From positions 101,092-160,947 of the forward strand of contig NZ_KV797921.1 of NCBI RefSeq assembly GCF_001809535.1: a stretch of 59,856 nucleotides of DNA. Reading direction: 5' to 3'. The DNA comes from Aerococcus sp. HMSC062A02 (GTDB lineage Bacteria; Bacillota; Bacilli; Lactobacillales; Aerococcaceae). Below are positions 8,322 to 16,635 of the stretch, in pieces. The translations under genes were made by a program, and so were the position numbers. The notes under the pieces were generated by a model. The model saw only the letters and a list, made by a program, of their open reading frames with translations. It ran no database searches and was not told where the DNA came from. The stretch's first letter is position 1. Every line of letters begins with the position of its first letter.

Positions 8322-9407
8322 GTGAGTAAATCCAACAACGATTCCAACCGTCAAAAAGCCCTTGACGAAGCCCTCAAAAAAATTGAAAGAAATTTTGGTA
8401 AGGGTGCCATTATGAAGTTAGGTGACACGGCCGACCAAAGAATATCAACAGTACCGTCTGGGTCACTGACTCTCGATATCGCCTTAGGGGTCGGCGGTTA
8501 TCCTCGGGGCCGGATTGTTGAAGTCTATGGTCCAGAATCTTCAGGTAAAACAACGGTGGCCCTTCATGCGGTCGCTGAAGTCCAAAAGCGGGGTGGCATT
8601 GCAGCCTTTATCGATGCGGAGAATGCCCTAGACCCTGAATATGCCAAACACTTAGGGGTCAATATTGATGAATTGCTCCTGTCCCAACCTGATACGGGTG
8701 AACAAGGCTTAGAAATTGCCGATGCCTTGATTTCATCAGGGGCCATCGACATTGTAGTCGTTGACTCTGTCGCTGCCCTAGTGCCCCGGGCTGAAATTGA
8801 AGGGGAGATGGGGGATGCCCACGTGGGTCTACAAGCCCGACTCATGTCGCAAGCCCTCCGTAAACTATCCGGGACTATTAACAAGACGAAGACCATTGCC
8901 ATCTTTATCAACCAGATCCGTGAAAAGGTGGGCGTGATGTTCGGAAACCCTGAAACTACACCAGGTGGTCGGGCTCTGAAGTTCTATTCTACCGTCCGCT
9001 TAGAAGTTCGACGCGGTGAACAACTGAAAGCCGCAGGGGAAGTAATCGGTAACCGGACCAAGATTAAAATTGTCAAAAATAAGGTAGCCCCACCTTTCCG
9101 CGTGGCAGAGGTTGATATCATGTACGGCCAAGGAATTTCCCAAGCTGGCGAATTGGTTGACCTAGCCGCTGACTTGGATATCATCCAAAAATCAGGCTCT
9201 TGGTATTCCTACGGGGATGACCGGATCGGCCAAGGTCGCGAAAATGCCAAGAACTTCTTGAAGGAAAATCCGGATATTTTCCAAGCGGTGGACCAACAAG
9301 TCCGTGCCCATTATGGCTTTGGCGGTGAAGCCGCTGAGTCTGACTCAGAAGAAGCCACTGGGCAAGCTGCTTTAGACGTGGACGAGAAGGAAGACAATAA
9401 GGAATAG
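8322..9407 (+). CDS. recA: Recombinase RecA
   Basis: Strand-exchange ATPase that also acts as LexA co-protease. 361 aa. Walker [10 protein letters not shown] at about 70-78, Walker [10 protein letters not shown], the L2 region ([20 protein letters not shown]) and the acidic C-terminal tail are all present. The start is GTG at 8322, preceded by AAGGAGG with good spacing. The gene is monocistronic between the SOS-type promoter and a terminator at 9501. Confidence 0.98.
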   Translation: MSKSNNDSNRQKALDEALKKIERNFGKGAIMKLGDTADQRISTVPSGSLTLDIALGVGGYPRGRIVEVYGPESSGKTTVALHAVAEVQKRGGIAAFIDAENALDPEYAKHLGVNIDELLLSQPDTGEQGLEIADALISSGAIDIVVVDSVAALVPRAEIEGEMGDAHVGLQARLMSQALRKLSGTINKTKTIAIFINQIREKVGVMFGNPETTPGGRALKFYSTVRLEVRRGEQLKAAGEVIGNRTKIKIVKNKVAPPFRVAEVDIMYGQGISQAGELVDLAADLDIIQKSGSWYSYGDDRIGQGRENAKNFLKENPDIFQAVDQQVRAHYGFGGEAAESDSEEATGQAALDVDEKEDNKE

Positions 9408-9500
9408 GGCCAGAGCTGAAGACCTCTTAGTCCTTCAGTAGCAACAATTAACCGCACTGCCAAAGATTAAGAATAAGCGTTCGTAAATCATAATTTTTAC

Positions 9501-9531
9501 AAAGAGACTGGGAGTTTTCCTAGTCTTTTTT
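9501..9531 (+). terminator. Terminator after recA
   Basis: Hairpin AGACTGGGA (9505-9513) with TCCTAGTCT (9518-9526), containing one mismatch, then a T-run to 9531. Confidence 0.75.
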
Positions 9532-9574
9532 GTGCTTAGTCATTGGTCTAAATTGAGGGGCCGTTAAAGAACAA

Positions 9575-9603
9575 TTGACAGATTAGAAACAAAAATATAC
9601 AAT
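9575..9603 (+). promoter_or_regulatory. rny promoter
   Basis: A consensus -35 TTGACA (9575-9580), 17-bp spacer and TACAAT (9598-9603). It is the only strong sigma-A promoter in the 280-bp gap between recA and rny. Confidence 0.75.
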
Positions 9604-9612
9604 ATATAATAG

Positions 9613-9630
9613 GTGTAAAAGTTTTTACAC
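9613..9630. promoter_or_regulatory. Perfect palindrome at the rny transcription start
   Basis: GTGTAAAA-GT-TTTTACAC is an 18-bp perfect inverted repeat starting 10 bases after the -10. Its position fits an operator or a 5'-end hairpin of the rny mRNA. It does not fit the 17-bp GlnR/TnrA box (half-site spacing is one base short). Confidence 0.55.
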
Positions 9631-9687
9631 TGAGTAAAAATATTTAAAGTATTTAAGACTACAATTAAATAGAAACGGAGGTGAACT

Positions 9688-11259
9688 ATGCAGTTTACAG
9701 GAATAGCCTTCGTTATCGTTGCTTTAATTGTTGGCCTTTTAGTCGGGAACTATGTTGGGGACAAGCGTCGCCAGGAACGGATGGAAGCCGACCTCGCTGA
9801 AGCTGAACGTTCAGCCCAGGATATTATCAACCGTGCCGAGCGTGATGCCAAATCCCAATATAAAGAAATGATTGTTGAAGCGAAGGAAGAAGCCCAAACT
9901 TATCGAACCGAAGCTGAGAAAGATTTAAAAGCTGATCGTGATGAACTTAAACAACGTGAAAACCGTTTGAACCAGCGGGAAGAAAGCATGACCCGCCGCG
10001 AAAACACGCTAGATAATAAAGAAGATCAGCTCAACTCCAAAGAACAATCCTTGCGTGACCGCATGACCAATCTTGAAGAAAAAGAAGCCCATGCGGACCA
10101 ATTGATCCAAAAACGTGAAGAAGAAGTTCAAAGAGTATCGGGTTTAAGCCAAGAAGATGCGAAAAACTTGATTTTATCTGAAACAGAACGTGAATTGAGT
10201 AATGAAGTTGCGATTAAAATTCGTGATGCTGAACAAGAAATTCGTGAAAAAGCTGATAAAATCGCTAAATCGATTATCCTTCAAGCCATTGAAACGAGTG
10301 GGGCGGACACTGTATCTGAAAGTTCAGTGACAGTTGTCCACTTACCTAATGACGATATGAAGGGCCGGATTATCGGTAAAGAAGGGCGGAACATTAAGAC
10401 GCTAGAATCCTTAACGGGGATTGACTTAATTGTCGATGATACCCCTGAAGCTGTCGTCTTGAGTGGTTTCGACCCGGTGCGCCGAGAAATTGCTAAGATC
10501 GCGCTCGATGCCTTGATCGCAGATGGTCGGATCCACCCGGCCCGGATTGAGGAAGCAGTGGAAAAAGCCCGCAAAGAAATGGATACCCGTATCCGTACCA
10601 TTGGGGAGGATACCGTCTTCGACCTCGGCATCCATGATATGCATCCGGACTTAATTAAGCTAGTGGGACGCTTGAATTATCGGACCAGTTATGGCCAAAG
10701 TGTCCTGGGCCATAGTATCGAAGTGGCTAAATTAGCGGGTACTCTGGCTGGTGAATTAGGCTTAGATGAAGCCTGCGCCAAACGTGCCGGTCTCTTGCAT
10801 GATATCGGCAAGGCCGTGGATCATGAAATTGAAGGGACCCACGTTGAAATTGGTGTCGAATTGGCCCAACGCTACCATGAGAATGACCTCGTGATCAATG
10901 CGATTGCAAGCCACCATGGGGATGTAGAAGCCATTTCACCAATTTCAGTGCTTGTCGCAGTTGCCGATGCGCTATCTGCTGCACGTCCAGGTGCCCGGTC
11001 AGAATCGCTTGAAAATTATATCCAACGCCTACGCAGCTTGGAAGACATTGCCAACCGTGCCGACGGTGTCAGCAAGTCTTATGCGATTCAAGCGGGACGT
11101 GAGATCCGCGTCATGGTCCAACCTGACCAGGTAGATGACCTTGAAGCAGTGAAACTCTCGCATGACTTAGCCAAGCAAATCGAAAAAGAACTTGACTATC
11201 CAGGTCAAATTAAAGTAACGGTAATCCGTGAAAAACGTGCTGTCGACTATGCACGTTAA
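9688..11259 (+). CDS. rny: Ribonuclease Y
   Basis: Membrane-anchored endoribonuclease that initiates bulk mRNA decay. 523 aa. It has an N-terminal transmembrane helix (about 4-24), a long charged coiled coil (about 30-190) full of E/K/R/Q heptads, a KH RNA-binding domain (about 213-275, with [12 protein letters not shown]), and an HD phosphohydrolase domain with H and HD ligands ([18 protein letters not shown]). The SD ACGGAGGTG sits before the ATG. It is monocistronic and ends at a strong terminator. Confidence 0.97.
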   Translation: MQFTGIAFVIVALIVGLLVGNYVGDKRRQERMEADLAEAERSAQDIINRAERDAKSQYKEMIVEAKEEAQTYRTEAEKDLKADRDELKQRENRLNQREESMTRRENTLDNKEDQLNSKEQSLRDRMTNLEEKEAHADQLIQKREEEVQRVSGLSQEDAKNLILSETERELSNEVAIKIRDAEQEIREKADKIAKSIILQAIETSGADTVSESSVTVVHLPNDDMKGRIIGKEGRNIKTLESLTGIDLIVDDTPEAVVLSGFDPVRREIAKIALDALIADGRIHPARIEEAVEKARKEMDTRIRTIGEDTVFDLGIHDMHPDLIKLVGRLNYRTSYGQSVLGHSIEVAKLAGTLAGELGLDEACAKRAGLLHDIGKAVDHEIEGTHVEIGVELAQRYHENDLVINAIASHHGDVEAISPISVLVAVADALSAARPGARSESLENYIQRLRSLEDIANRADGVSKSYAIQAGREIRVMVQPDQVDDLEAVKLSHDLAKQIEKELDYPGQIKVTVIREKRAVDYAR

Positions 11260-11283
11260 GTCGTATTACCCCTTATAATTTGC

Positions 11284-11321
11284 AGCAAAAAGAGCTTGGG
11301 AATTTCCAAGCTCTTTTTGCT
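11284..11321. terminator. Bidirectional terminator between rny and the acetolactate decarboxylase gene
   Basis: AGCAAAAAGAGCTTGG and its complement CCAAGCTCTTTTTGCT flank a loop of about six bases. The A-rich left arm and T-rich right arm allow use on both strands of this convergent junction. Confidence 0.9.
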
Positions 11322-11344
11322 ATCTTTACTTGCTCCAGTGAAGG

Positions 11345-11372
11345 AAAGCTAAACGCTCTTGCTCTCACCCTT
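11345..11372. repeat. Second copy of the 28-nt dispersed repeat
   Basis: This copy differs from 186-213 at two of 28 positions. Like the first, it ends exactly at the stop codon of a minus-strand gene. The weaker flanking match CTCCA also recurs upstream (11333 and 175). Confidence 0.6.
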
Positions 11373-12079
11373 TAGCCCTCTGCTTCTTCCATTTCGGCGG
11401 CGAGGTTGTCGTAGTCGATGTCGTTTTCCATAAATTCCGTATAGTCTGTTGCGAAGTGTTGCTCTAGGCTATCGATGGTTTGGATTTGGACCTTGGCATC
11501 GGTGACGATGTAGTCCAGGATGTGGCCGCCAAACTTGCGGTCATCGCTAATGAAGTGGCAGTGGAAGCCGCCCTTGGCTACGCCATCGTAGAGGTGGGGC
11601 GTATAGATGCCGACTGCCGTCCCCATGATATCGTATTGTTCGAATTCAGGTTGGACCCGGGTGGCTTCAACTAAGCGCGGATAGGGTTTCTCTTGCTTTG
11701 GTACCGCCCGGGTATGGACATAATCGAAGTGCCCGTCAATCCGAATCACTGAGAAGACGTTCTTGCTTTGGACCATCTGTCCAATCTCAGAACGCATTTT
11801 TTTCAGGGTCGTGGGCCGCTTGATTTCTTCAAAGCGGTCTGGTTTGAAGAAGGTGACGGCAGCATAGGGGCTGGTCAATTCAGGCTCGACCTCTACGACC
11901 TGGCCGGAAGCTTGAATTTGATAAGCTTGGCCGTCGACCATGATAAACTCCCCGTCGAAGGCGTGGAAGGTGCCAAGACCGGTATCGCCATGGTCAAGGA
12001 GCTCACCGAAACGGATACTGCCATCAAAGAACCCCGCCATCAAATCGCCTAAGCTTTGGTGTTGAAATAATTTAGACAT
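11372..12079 (-). CDS. budA: Alpha-acetolactate decarboxylase
   Basis: Converts alpha-acetolactate to acetoin in the neutral-product branch of pyruvate metabolism. The 235-aa protein contains the zinc ligands H173 and H175 (FHCHF) and H186 (GGHIL), and the family's N-terminal signature (HGDTGLGTFHAFDGE). I chose the ATG at 12079 because AAAGGAG lies six bases before it; an in-frame upstream ATG at 12094 overlaps the preceding stop and lacks an SD. It follows the small CC-motif gene by 14 bp. No acetolactate synthase gene lies in this window. Confidence 0.93.
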   Translation of the reverse strand: MSKLFQHQSLGDLMAGFFDGSIRFGELLDHGDTGLGTFHAFDGEFIMVDGQAYQIQASGQVVEVEPELTSPYAAVTFFKPDRFEEIKRPTTLKKMRSEIGQMVQSKNVFSVIRIDGHFDYVHTRAVPKQEKPYPRLVEATRVQPEFEQYDIMGTAVGIYTPHLYDGVAKGGFHCHFISDDRKFGGHILDYIVTDAKVQIQTIDSLEQHFATDYTEFMENDIDYDNLAAEMEEAEG

Positions 12080-12093
12080 ATAGACTCCTTTCA

Positions 12094-12384
12094 TTAAATG
12101 GGACGAAAGCCAGAGAAAACTAGTTTTTTGTAGCCTAAGAAGCGAAAGAGTCCAATCTCCCAGTCGCCCCGGTCAGAGAGACGGACAGATCGGTGCAGGA
12201 AGATCGTTACCGGCCCGGCTTGGTAGCTCTGATAGTTCTCCGGATGGTCGGGCTGTCCGCACTTGACCTCAGGCTCAAAATTACTAGCTTCACAGCAAGA
12301 ATTGAATACAGACTGGGGGTATTCCACCCGTAAATCATGGATCCCCTCAGCTTCTAAATAGTCTTGAGCTGCCTTGGAAATCAT
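12094..12384 (-). CDS. Small CC-motif protein, HesB-like (96 aa)
   Basis: 96-residue cytoplasmic protein. A CC pair (C30, C31) and a third Cys (C42) suggest metal, Fe-S or redox chemistry. The general plan (short N-terminal helix, central Cys motif, C-terminal beta strands) resembles the HesB-like CC/Se-motif family, in which some homologues carry selenocysteine at this site. That assignment is from memory of the motif and is tentative. AAAGGAGG lies five bases before the ATG. It is the first gene of a two-gene unit with acetolactate decarboxylase; there is no obvious functional link. Confidence 0.75.
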   Translation of the reverse strand: MISKAAQDYLEAEGIHDLRVEYPQSVFNSCCEASNFEPEVKCGQPDHPENYQSYQAGPVTIFLHRSVRLSDRGDWEIGLFRFLGYKKLVFSGFRPI

Positions 12385-12449
12385 CGCATCCTCCTTTTAT
12401 TATCCTTAGTTATTTAAGCTTATTTTAGCACAAGGGATGAAGGCAGAGC

Positions 12450-12483
12450 AAAAAAGGGAAGGCCCTAAAGTTTGGCTCTAGGG
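12450..12483 (-). terminator. Probable terminator of the lipoprotein gene
   Basis: On the minus strand CCCTAGAG and CTTTAGGG form a short stem, followed by a C/T-rich tract ending in six Ts. Confidence 0.5.
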
Positions 12484-12521
12484 TCCGATAAAATATGTAT
12501 GCACTTTAAGAAAGTTAGCAT

Positions 12522-13133
12522 TTAAAATTGAAAATTAATGGCCTGGCTTTGAATCATGGGGTCCATGGCATTCTCGTCCATGGTCATAGCAGTGGTCATT
12601 TCGAGAGAGAAGCCAGAAAAATTTTCAGTCGGGACGCCAACCAGCATGACTTGGTCAGAGGCTTTAGCTTTAGGAGCTAATTCAGTCGTTTGATTGAGGA
12701 GGACATGGTCATCGATTTGTTCACCATTATCTAAAATTAGCCGATCAAAATGAGGACCAATAATTTCTTGATCTGATAGGTTTTCAATGGAATAGACAAT
12801 TTGTAAGAAGTAACCCTCTTTTGGATTGCCCCCAACCATGTCCCAAACAGGGTCTGCCTCGCCTTTATCAGACTGAAAAAGTTTGACACTATGAATGGTC
12901 GCTTTTAATTCGGGAGCAATATCTAGCGTTTCTTCGGGTTGGGCGATTTTTTTGAGTTCGAGACTGCCAAATTCTGGATCATTTGATTTTTGCCCGACTT
13001 CTGTGAGTTCTTCAGGCTTATTTTCTTTACTCTCTTCCTGCAGTTCAACCTTCCCAGCAGGGGCTTCCTTAACCTGATCACCGCAAGCACTTAAAGTAGC
13101 AGCGGCTAGCGCTAGTAATAACAATTTCTTCAT
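12522..13133 (-). CDS. Predicted lipoprotein with a DUF4352-like beta domain
   Basis: 203-aa secreted lipoprotein: signal peptide MKKLLLLALAAATLSAC with lipobox LSAC, then an acidic K/E-rich linker (about 20-65). A beta-rich C-terminal domain (about 75-203) contains a V-x-Y-x-I-E-N-x-S-D-x-E pattern like that of DUF4352/FxLYD immunoprotective extracellular domains. The start is ATG 13133, with GGAGG seven bases upstream; an in-frame upstream ATG would add an unlikely 13-residue leader. It is a single-gene unit of unknown function. Confidence 0.8.
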   Translation of the reverse strand: MKKLLLLALAAATLSACGDQVKEAPAGKVELQEESKENKPEELTEVGQKSNDPEFGSLELKKIAQPEETLDIAPELKATIHSVKLFQSDKGEADPVWDMVGGNPKEGYFLQIVYSIENLSDQEIIGPHFDRLILDNGEQIDDHVLLNQTTELAPKAKASDQVMLVGVPTENFSGFSLEMTTAMTMDENAMDPMIQSQAINFQF

Positions 13134-13299
13134 TTCTTTTCCTCCTCGTAAAATATAAATATTTTTATTCACAATACCAGGTGGAAATAAAATGTCAAGA
13201 AATATAACGATGCCTGCCTAAGTACTTTTTTGGTTATATAGTATAATAAAAGTGCAAAAAAAATTAAATTCTTAGTTGTGCTTGAAATATAGGGGAGCA

Positions 13300-13461
13300 A
13301 TGATTGAAATGCTAGACCGTCTACTATTCGTATTATATGTGTTGTTTGTATCTTTCGTAACGCTAGCATGGTTCTATTTCTGCAAACATTTAACCTTAAG
13401 AGGCTTTTGGTCAAGCTTCTTTAAGACAAAAGATGGCGATAATAATGACCAAGATAATTAA
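13300..13461 (+). CDS. Hypothetical small membrane protein (53 aa)
   Basis: Short ORF with one hydrophobic helix (about residues 7-29, rich in F, L, V, W) and a hydrophilic C-terminus ending in D/N residues. AGGGGAG lies two bases before the ATG at 13300 and eleven before the ATG at 13309, so the exact start is uncertain. A TATAAT (13242-13247) precedes it and a strong terminator follows at 13513. These signals suggest a real transcript. No family recognised. Confidence 0.5.
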   Translation: MIEMLDRLLFVLYVLFVSFVTLAWFYFCKHLTLRGFWSSFFKTKDGDNNDQDN

Positions 13462-13513
13462 TTGACTTTGTTTCCTTTAGATAGAAATAATCAAATGAGA
13501 TGGATGAACAGAA

Positions 13514-13558
13514 AACAAGCAGCCTTGCAGATTGACCTGCTGGGCTGCTTGTTTTTTT
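13514..13558 (+). terminator. Rho-independent terminator
   Basis: Arms AACAAGCAGCC (13514-13524) and GGCTGCTTGTT (13543-13553), with an inner GCAG/CTGC pair, followed by a run of Ts to 13558. It ends the small membrane protein transcript. Confidence 0.9.
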
Positions 13559-13732
13559 ATGGACGCTATTCATCAGCTGATTTAGCTGGTTAACGGTCCA
13601 AAAGTTATAGAAATGTTATAGAATTCCGAGTAAAAACTAGCATTTATTAGACATTACTGGCTATTAGTAAGTGTGATAAAGCCCGATAAATCAACATTGG
13701 CCTTTACTAGCCCTCACTAGAATTCACAAAAA
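13559..13732. other. Non-coding gap with short direct repeats, downstream of tRNA-Ser
   Basis: No ORF with an RBS was found. GTTATAGAA occurs twice in tandem (about 13604-13624), and AGAATTC occurs near 13619 and again near 13720. Several CTAG/ACTAG motifs surround the second copy. On the minus strand this is the sequence just 3' of the tRNA, where integrative elements often recombine, but no integrase is present. Confidence 0.3.
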
Positions 13733-13821
13733 GGAGACGAAGGGATTCGAACCCTCGTGCCGGTAGTCACCGACAAGTTGATTTCGAGTCAACCGCGTTA
13801 TGACCTCTTCGCTACGTCTCC
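13733..13821 (-). tRNA. tRNA-Ser (anticodon CGA)
   Basis: Class II tRNA of 89 nt. It has a 7-bp acceptor stem (GGAGACG/CGTCTCC), a D arm, an anticodon loop CTCGAAA giving CGA (reads UCG), a long variable arm (TGTCGGT/ACCGGCA) and a T arm with GGTTCGAATCC. CCA is not encoded. A T-run directly follows the 3' end and probably terminates transcription. The base at the discriminator position reads as T, unusual for a serine tRNA. Confidence 0.95.
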
Positions 13822-13841
13822 ATAGAATAAGTACAAGAATT

Positions 13842-13870
13842 ATCTTAACGCTAATCGGCTAAAAATTCAA
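13842..13870 (-). promoter_or_regulatory. tRNA-Ser promoter
   Basis: On the minus strand: TTGAAT, 17-bp spacer, TAAGAT, ending about 20 bases before the mature tRNA 5' end. Confidence 0.6.
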
Positions 13871-14041
13871 GTGGAAATCGGCATGCGCCTGGAAAATCAG
13901 GCAGCGTCCAGAAAATCTTCCTTGCTTGCCTAGGCGGTCTCGAGAGATTTGTGTTAAAATGGGGAGATGAATCGTTTGGCCAAGCTCATTCTCGCTTGGA
14001 AGGCCTAGGTATAGATAAAGATACAAGCAAAGGAGTGCATG

Positions 14042-16633
14042 ATGGTTCAAAAGACAAAGAAAACCCCCATGATGGAACAGTATGAGGCCATGAAGGCTAA
14101 GTATCCAGATGCTTTTCTCTTTTTTAGGCTGGGGGACTTTTATGAATTATTTAATGAGGATGCCTTGAAAGCGGCCCAGTTGTTAGAGATTACCTTGACG
14201 AGCCGCAATAAGAATGCAGAGAACCCCATTCCTATGTGTGGGGTGCCCTACCATGCGGCGGGGGACTATATTCGCCAGCTGATTCGCTTAGGCTATAAGG
14301 TGGCCATTGCTGAGCAGATGGAAGACCCTAAGCAAGCCAAGGGGATGGTGCGTCGGGAAGTGATCCGCTTGATTACGCCTGGGACCTACCTGGAAGAGGG
14401 CAGCCAGCAGACCAATAATTACATCTGTGCCTTGGTCAAAGCAAAATCAGGCTATGCTTTGGCCCATAGTGACCTAGGGACTGGGGAGTTGCAGGTGACC
14501 CAGCTTGGGAGCTTGGAATCCCTCTTAACGGAGTTTGCCCAGCTTCAGCCTAGTGAGTTAGTGGTAGAAACAGAGCTTGAAGAGGATTTCTTAGACAAGC
14601 TCAAGCGCCTAGCTGACTTCACGCTTTCGGTTTACAAGCCGGACCCAGCAGTCATTGAAGGCCAGGACCATCTCTTGGCGGACATAGAAGCAGCAGATGA
14701 GCGGGCAGCTCTGACCCTGCTTTTGGCCTATGTGCAAGCTACGCAGTTCCAGATGGTGGACCACTGGCAGGAGGCGGAGCACTATGAGGTGGACCACTAC
14801 TTGCACTTGGACCACTATGCCAAGCGTAACTTGGAACTGACGGAGTCGATTCGGACCCGTCAGCAGGCTAATAGTCTCTTGGCCTTCCTTAATCAGACCC
14901 GGACCGCTATGGGGAGCCGGCTCTTGCGTCAGTGGCTCGACCGTCCTTTGATTATCGCGGCTGATATTGAGCGCCGGCAGAATTGTGTGGCTGATCTCAT
15001 GGACCAATATTTCGTTCGTTTAGAGATCCAGGAGCAATTGAAAGGGGTCTATGACTTGGAACGCCTGGTGGCTAAGATTTCCATGGGCAGTGTCAATGCC
15101 CGGGAACTTCTCCAGCTTAAGCAGTCTCTAGCCAAGGTGCCAGCTATTGTCCATAATCTTCAAATCCTATTAGGAGAGGATGAAAGTCGCCAGGCTCACT
15201 GGCAGCCAGTCTTAGAGACTTTGACGGCCCTACCGGAAGTGGTTGACCTGATTGACCGAGCCATTGATCCCAACGCCAATGTGCAGGTTACAGAAGGTGA
15301 TATCATTCGTGATGGCTTCAATGACCAGCTCGACCACTACCGGGAGGCCATGCGCCACGGCAAGGCCTGGATTGCCCAGCTCCAGGCGGACGAGCGTGAG
15401 CGGACAGGGATCAAGTCGCTCAAGCTGGGTTATAATAAGGTTTTTGGCTACTATATTGAGGTTACTAAGGCCAACCTCCACCTTCTTGATGATTTGGAGG
15501 AGAATAACTATGAGCGTAAACAAACTCTAGCCAATGCGGAGCGTTATATCACCCCTGAATTAAAAGAAATGGAAAGAACCCTTTTAGAAGCGGAAGATAA
15601 GTCCATTGACTTGGAATACCAACTATTTATCCAGGTTCGGGACCAGGTCAAGGCCTATAAGCAGGACTTGCAGGCCCTAGCCAAGTCAGTAGCTAGCCTA
15701 GACGTTTTGCAGAGCTTTGCCCAGGTCAGTGAAGACCATCAATTTGTCCGTCCAAAAATTTCTCTAGACGACCGGAATTTAGAGATTATTGACAGCCGCC
15801 ATCCGGTCGTGGAAGCGGTGATCGGCAAGGACCAATTCGTTCCCAATTCCATTGAAATGGACGACAAAACCAATGTCTTACTGATCACAGGCCCCAATAT
15901 GTCCGGGAAGTCAACCTATATGCGCCAATTAGCCCTGATTGTGATTATGGCACAGATGGGCTGCTATGTTCCCGCCAAATCGGCCAAGATGCCGATTTTT
16001 GACCAAATCTTCACCCGGATTGGGGCAGCTGATGACCTGATTTCAGGCCAGTCTACCTTTATGGTGGAGATGTTGGAAGCCAACCAGGCCATCCAATATG
16101 CGACCGACCGCAGCCTTTTGCTCTTTGATGAGATTGGCCGGGGGACCTCGACTTATGATGGGATTGCCTTGGCCCAGGCCATTTTGGAATACCTCCACGA
16201 CCATTTAGAGGCCAAGCTGCTCTTCTCTACTCACTACCATGAGCTAACCAGCCTAGAAGAGCGTCTGCCAGGCCTGCGTAATATCCATGTGGGAGCGAGT
16301 GAGAAGGATGGGGAACTGGTCTTCCTCCACAAGATTTTCCCTGGCCCTGCTGACCGCAGCTACGGGATCCATGTGGCTAAGCTGGCAGGCATGCCAAAAA
16401 GTCTCCTAGCCAATGCCGACCGGATCTTGAAAGACCTCCAAGCGAGCCACGGGGAGGATCAAGGGGGACAGTTGAGTCTCTTTAGTGTGGCAGAAACCAG
16501 TCCCCAAGCTGAAGACCCGACAGCGACCTGGGTCATGGACCAATTGGACCAGGTGGATTTAAATGATACCACTCCTATGCAGGCCTTTGAGCTCTTACGC
16601 AAGCTAGTAGCTAAAGTGGAAGGAGGGGATTAA
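14042..16633 (+). CDS. mutS: DNA mismatch repair protein MutS
   Basis: Recognises mismatches and recruits MutL. 863 aa. The N-terminal mismatch-binding domain carries the Phe-x-Glu-type motif (FRLGDFYELF), and the C-terminal ABC-type ATPase has Walker A TGPNMSGKST and the family signature FDEIGRGTSTYDG. A clamp-binding QLSLF motif lies near the C-terminus. Two ATGs occur in tandem (14039 and 14042); the second has better SD spacing from AAAGGAG. An extended -10 (TGTTAAAAT, ending 13960) may be the promoter. mutL follows after 2 bp. Confidence 0.97.
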   Translation: MVQKTKKTPMMEQYEAMKAKYPDAFLFFRLGDFYELFNEDALKAAQLLEITLTSRNKNAENPIPMCGVPYHAAGDYIRQLIRLGYKVAIAEQMEDPKQAKGMVRREVIRLITPGTYLEEGSQQTNNYICALVKAKSGYALAHSDLGTGELQVTQLGSLESLLTEFAQLQPSELVVETELEEDFLDKLKRLADFTLSVYKPDPAVIEGQDHLLADIEAADERAALTLLLAYVQATQFQMVDHWQEAEHYEVDHYLHLDHYAKRNLELTESIRTRQQANSLLAFLNQTRTAMGSRLLRQWLDRPLIIAADIERRQNCVADLMDQYFVRLEIQEQLKGVYDLERLVAKISMGSVNARELLQLKQSLAKVPAIVHNLQILLGEDESRQAHWQPVLETLTALPEVVDLIDRAIDPNANVQVTEGDIIRDGFNDQLDHYREAMRHGKAWIAQLQADERERTGIKSLKLGYNKVFGYYIEVTKANLHLLDDLEENNYERKQTLANAERYITPELKEMERTLLEAEDKSIDLEYQLFIQVRDQVKAYKQDLQALAKSVASLDVLQSFAQVSEDHQFVRPKISLDDRNLEIIDSRHPVVEAVIGKDQFVPNSIEMDDKTNVLLITGPNMSGKSTYMRQLALIVIMAQMGCYVPAKSAKMPIFDQIFTRIGAADDLISGQSTFMVEMLEANQAIQYATDRSLLLFDEIGRGTSTYDGIALAQAILEYLHDHLEAKLLFSTHYHELTSLEERLPGLRNIHVGASEKDGELVFLHKIFPGPADRSYGIHVAKLAGMPKSLLANADRILKDLQASHGEDQGGQLSLFSVAETSPQAEDPTATWVMDQLDQVDLNDTTPMQAFELLRKLVAKVEGGD

Positions 16634-16635
16634 GC

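Noticed and set aside
9613-9630. GlnR/TnrA operator reading of the rny palindrome
   Set aside because: Half-sites TGTAA/TTACA are separated by six bases, not seven, and rny is not a nitrogen gene.
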